Source: Muricea muricata
Lineage: Eukaryota; Cnidaria; Anthozoa; Malacalcyonacea; Plexauridae
NCBI GenBank assembly: GCA_963855995.1
Contig: OY979728.1
Coordinates: forward strand, 248,001-312,000
Length of the DNA: 64,000 nt
Direction of reading: 5' to 3'
Shown in pieces: positions 63,975 through 64,000 of the stretch (position 1 is the stretch's first letter; each line of letters opens with the position of its first letter). Position numbers and translations under genes: made by a program. The notes under the pieces were generated by a model, which saw only the letters and a list, made by a program, of their open reading frames with translations, had not been told where the DNA came from and did not search any database.

Positions 63975-64000
63975 CTGCACAAATGAAGATGAGATAATTA

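Overview
This is a stretch of an animal nuclear genome. The genes are intron-rich with GT/AG splice sites, the non-coding DNA is AT-rich and full of small palindromic transposon relics, and the proteins are metazoan families. Gene content, short introns and a divergent rhodopsin-type receptor with TERY in place of DRY fit a cnidarian, probably an anthozoan; that assignment is inference. Gene models were built by hand: splice sites were kept only where reading phase is continuous and the protein matches the family. Single exon edges may still be off by a few bases.

Layout from left to right. NARS1 (cytosolic asparaginyl-tRNA synthetase, minus, 3' part beyond the left edge, 1121-7401). UNC13/Munc13 (minus, 43 exons, 8840-25996). 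PRDM6 (minus, 28980-32487, with a possible 5' exon at 34437-34655). CEP120 (minus, 22 exons, 35684-52516). Intron 16 of CEP120 holds an intact single-exon GPCR (41550-42482) and a decayed relative (39406-40342). FAM184-like coiled-coil gene (plus, 54215-56318). UPF0235/C15orf40 (minus, 57318-58778). Acyloxyacyl hydrolase AOAH, apparently without introns (plus, 60325-62076). TPGS2 (minus, 5' part beyond the right edge, 62979-63974).

The genes are not an operon. They cover translation (NARS1), synaptic vesicle priming (UNC13), transcriptional control (PRDM6), centriole and cilium assembly (CEP120), tubulin polyglutamylation (TPGS2) and detoxification of bacterial lipopolysaccharide (AOAH). PRDM6 and CEP120 are also neighbours on human chromosome 5q23, so this window probably preserves a very old linkage.

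Introns and gaps carry many foldback/MITE elements (several with target-site duplications), three minisatellites, tRNA-derived SINE-like pieces and a 1-kb inverted repeat. No CRISPR array, rRNA or intact tRNA gene was seen.
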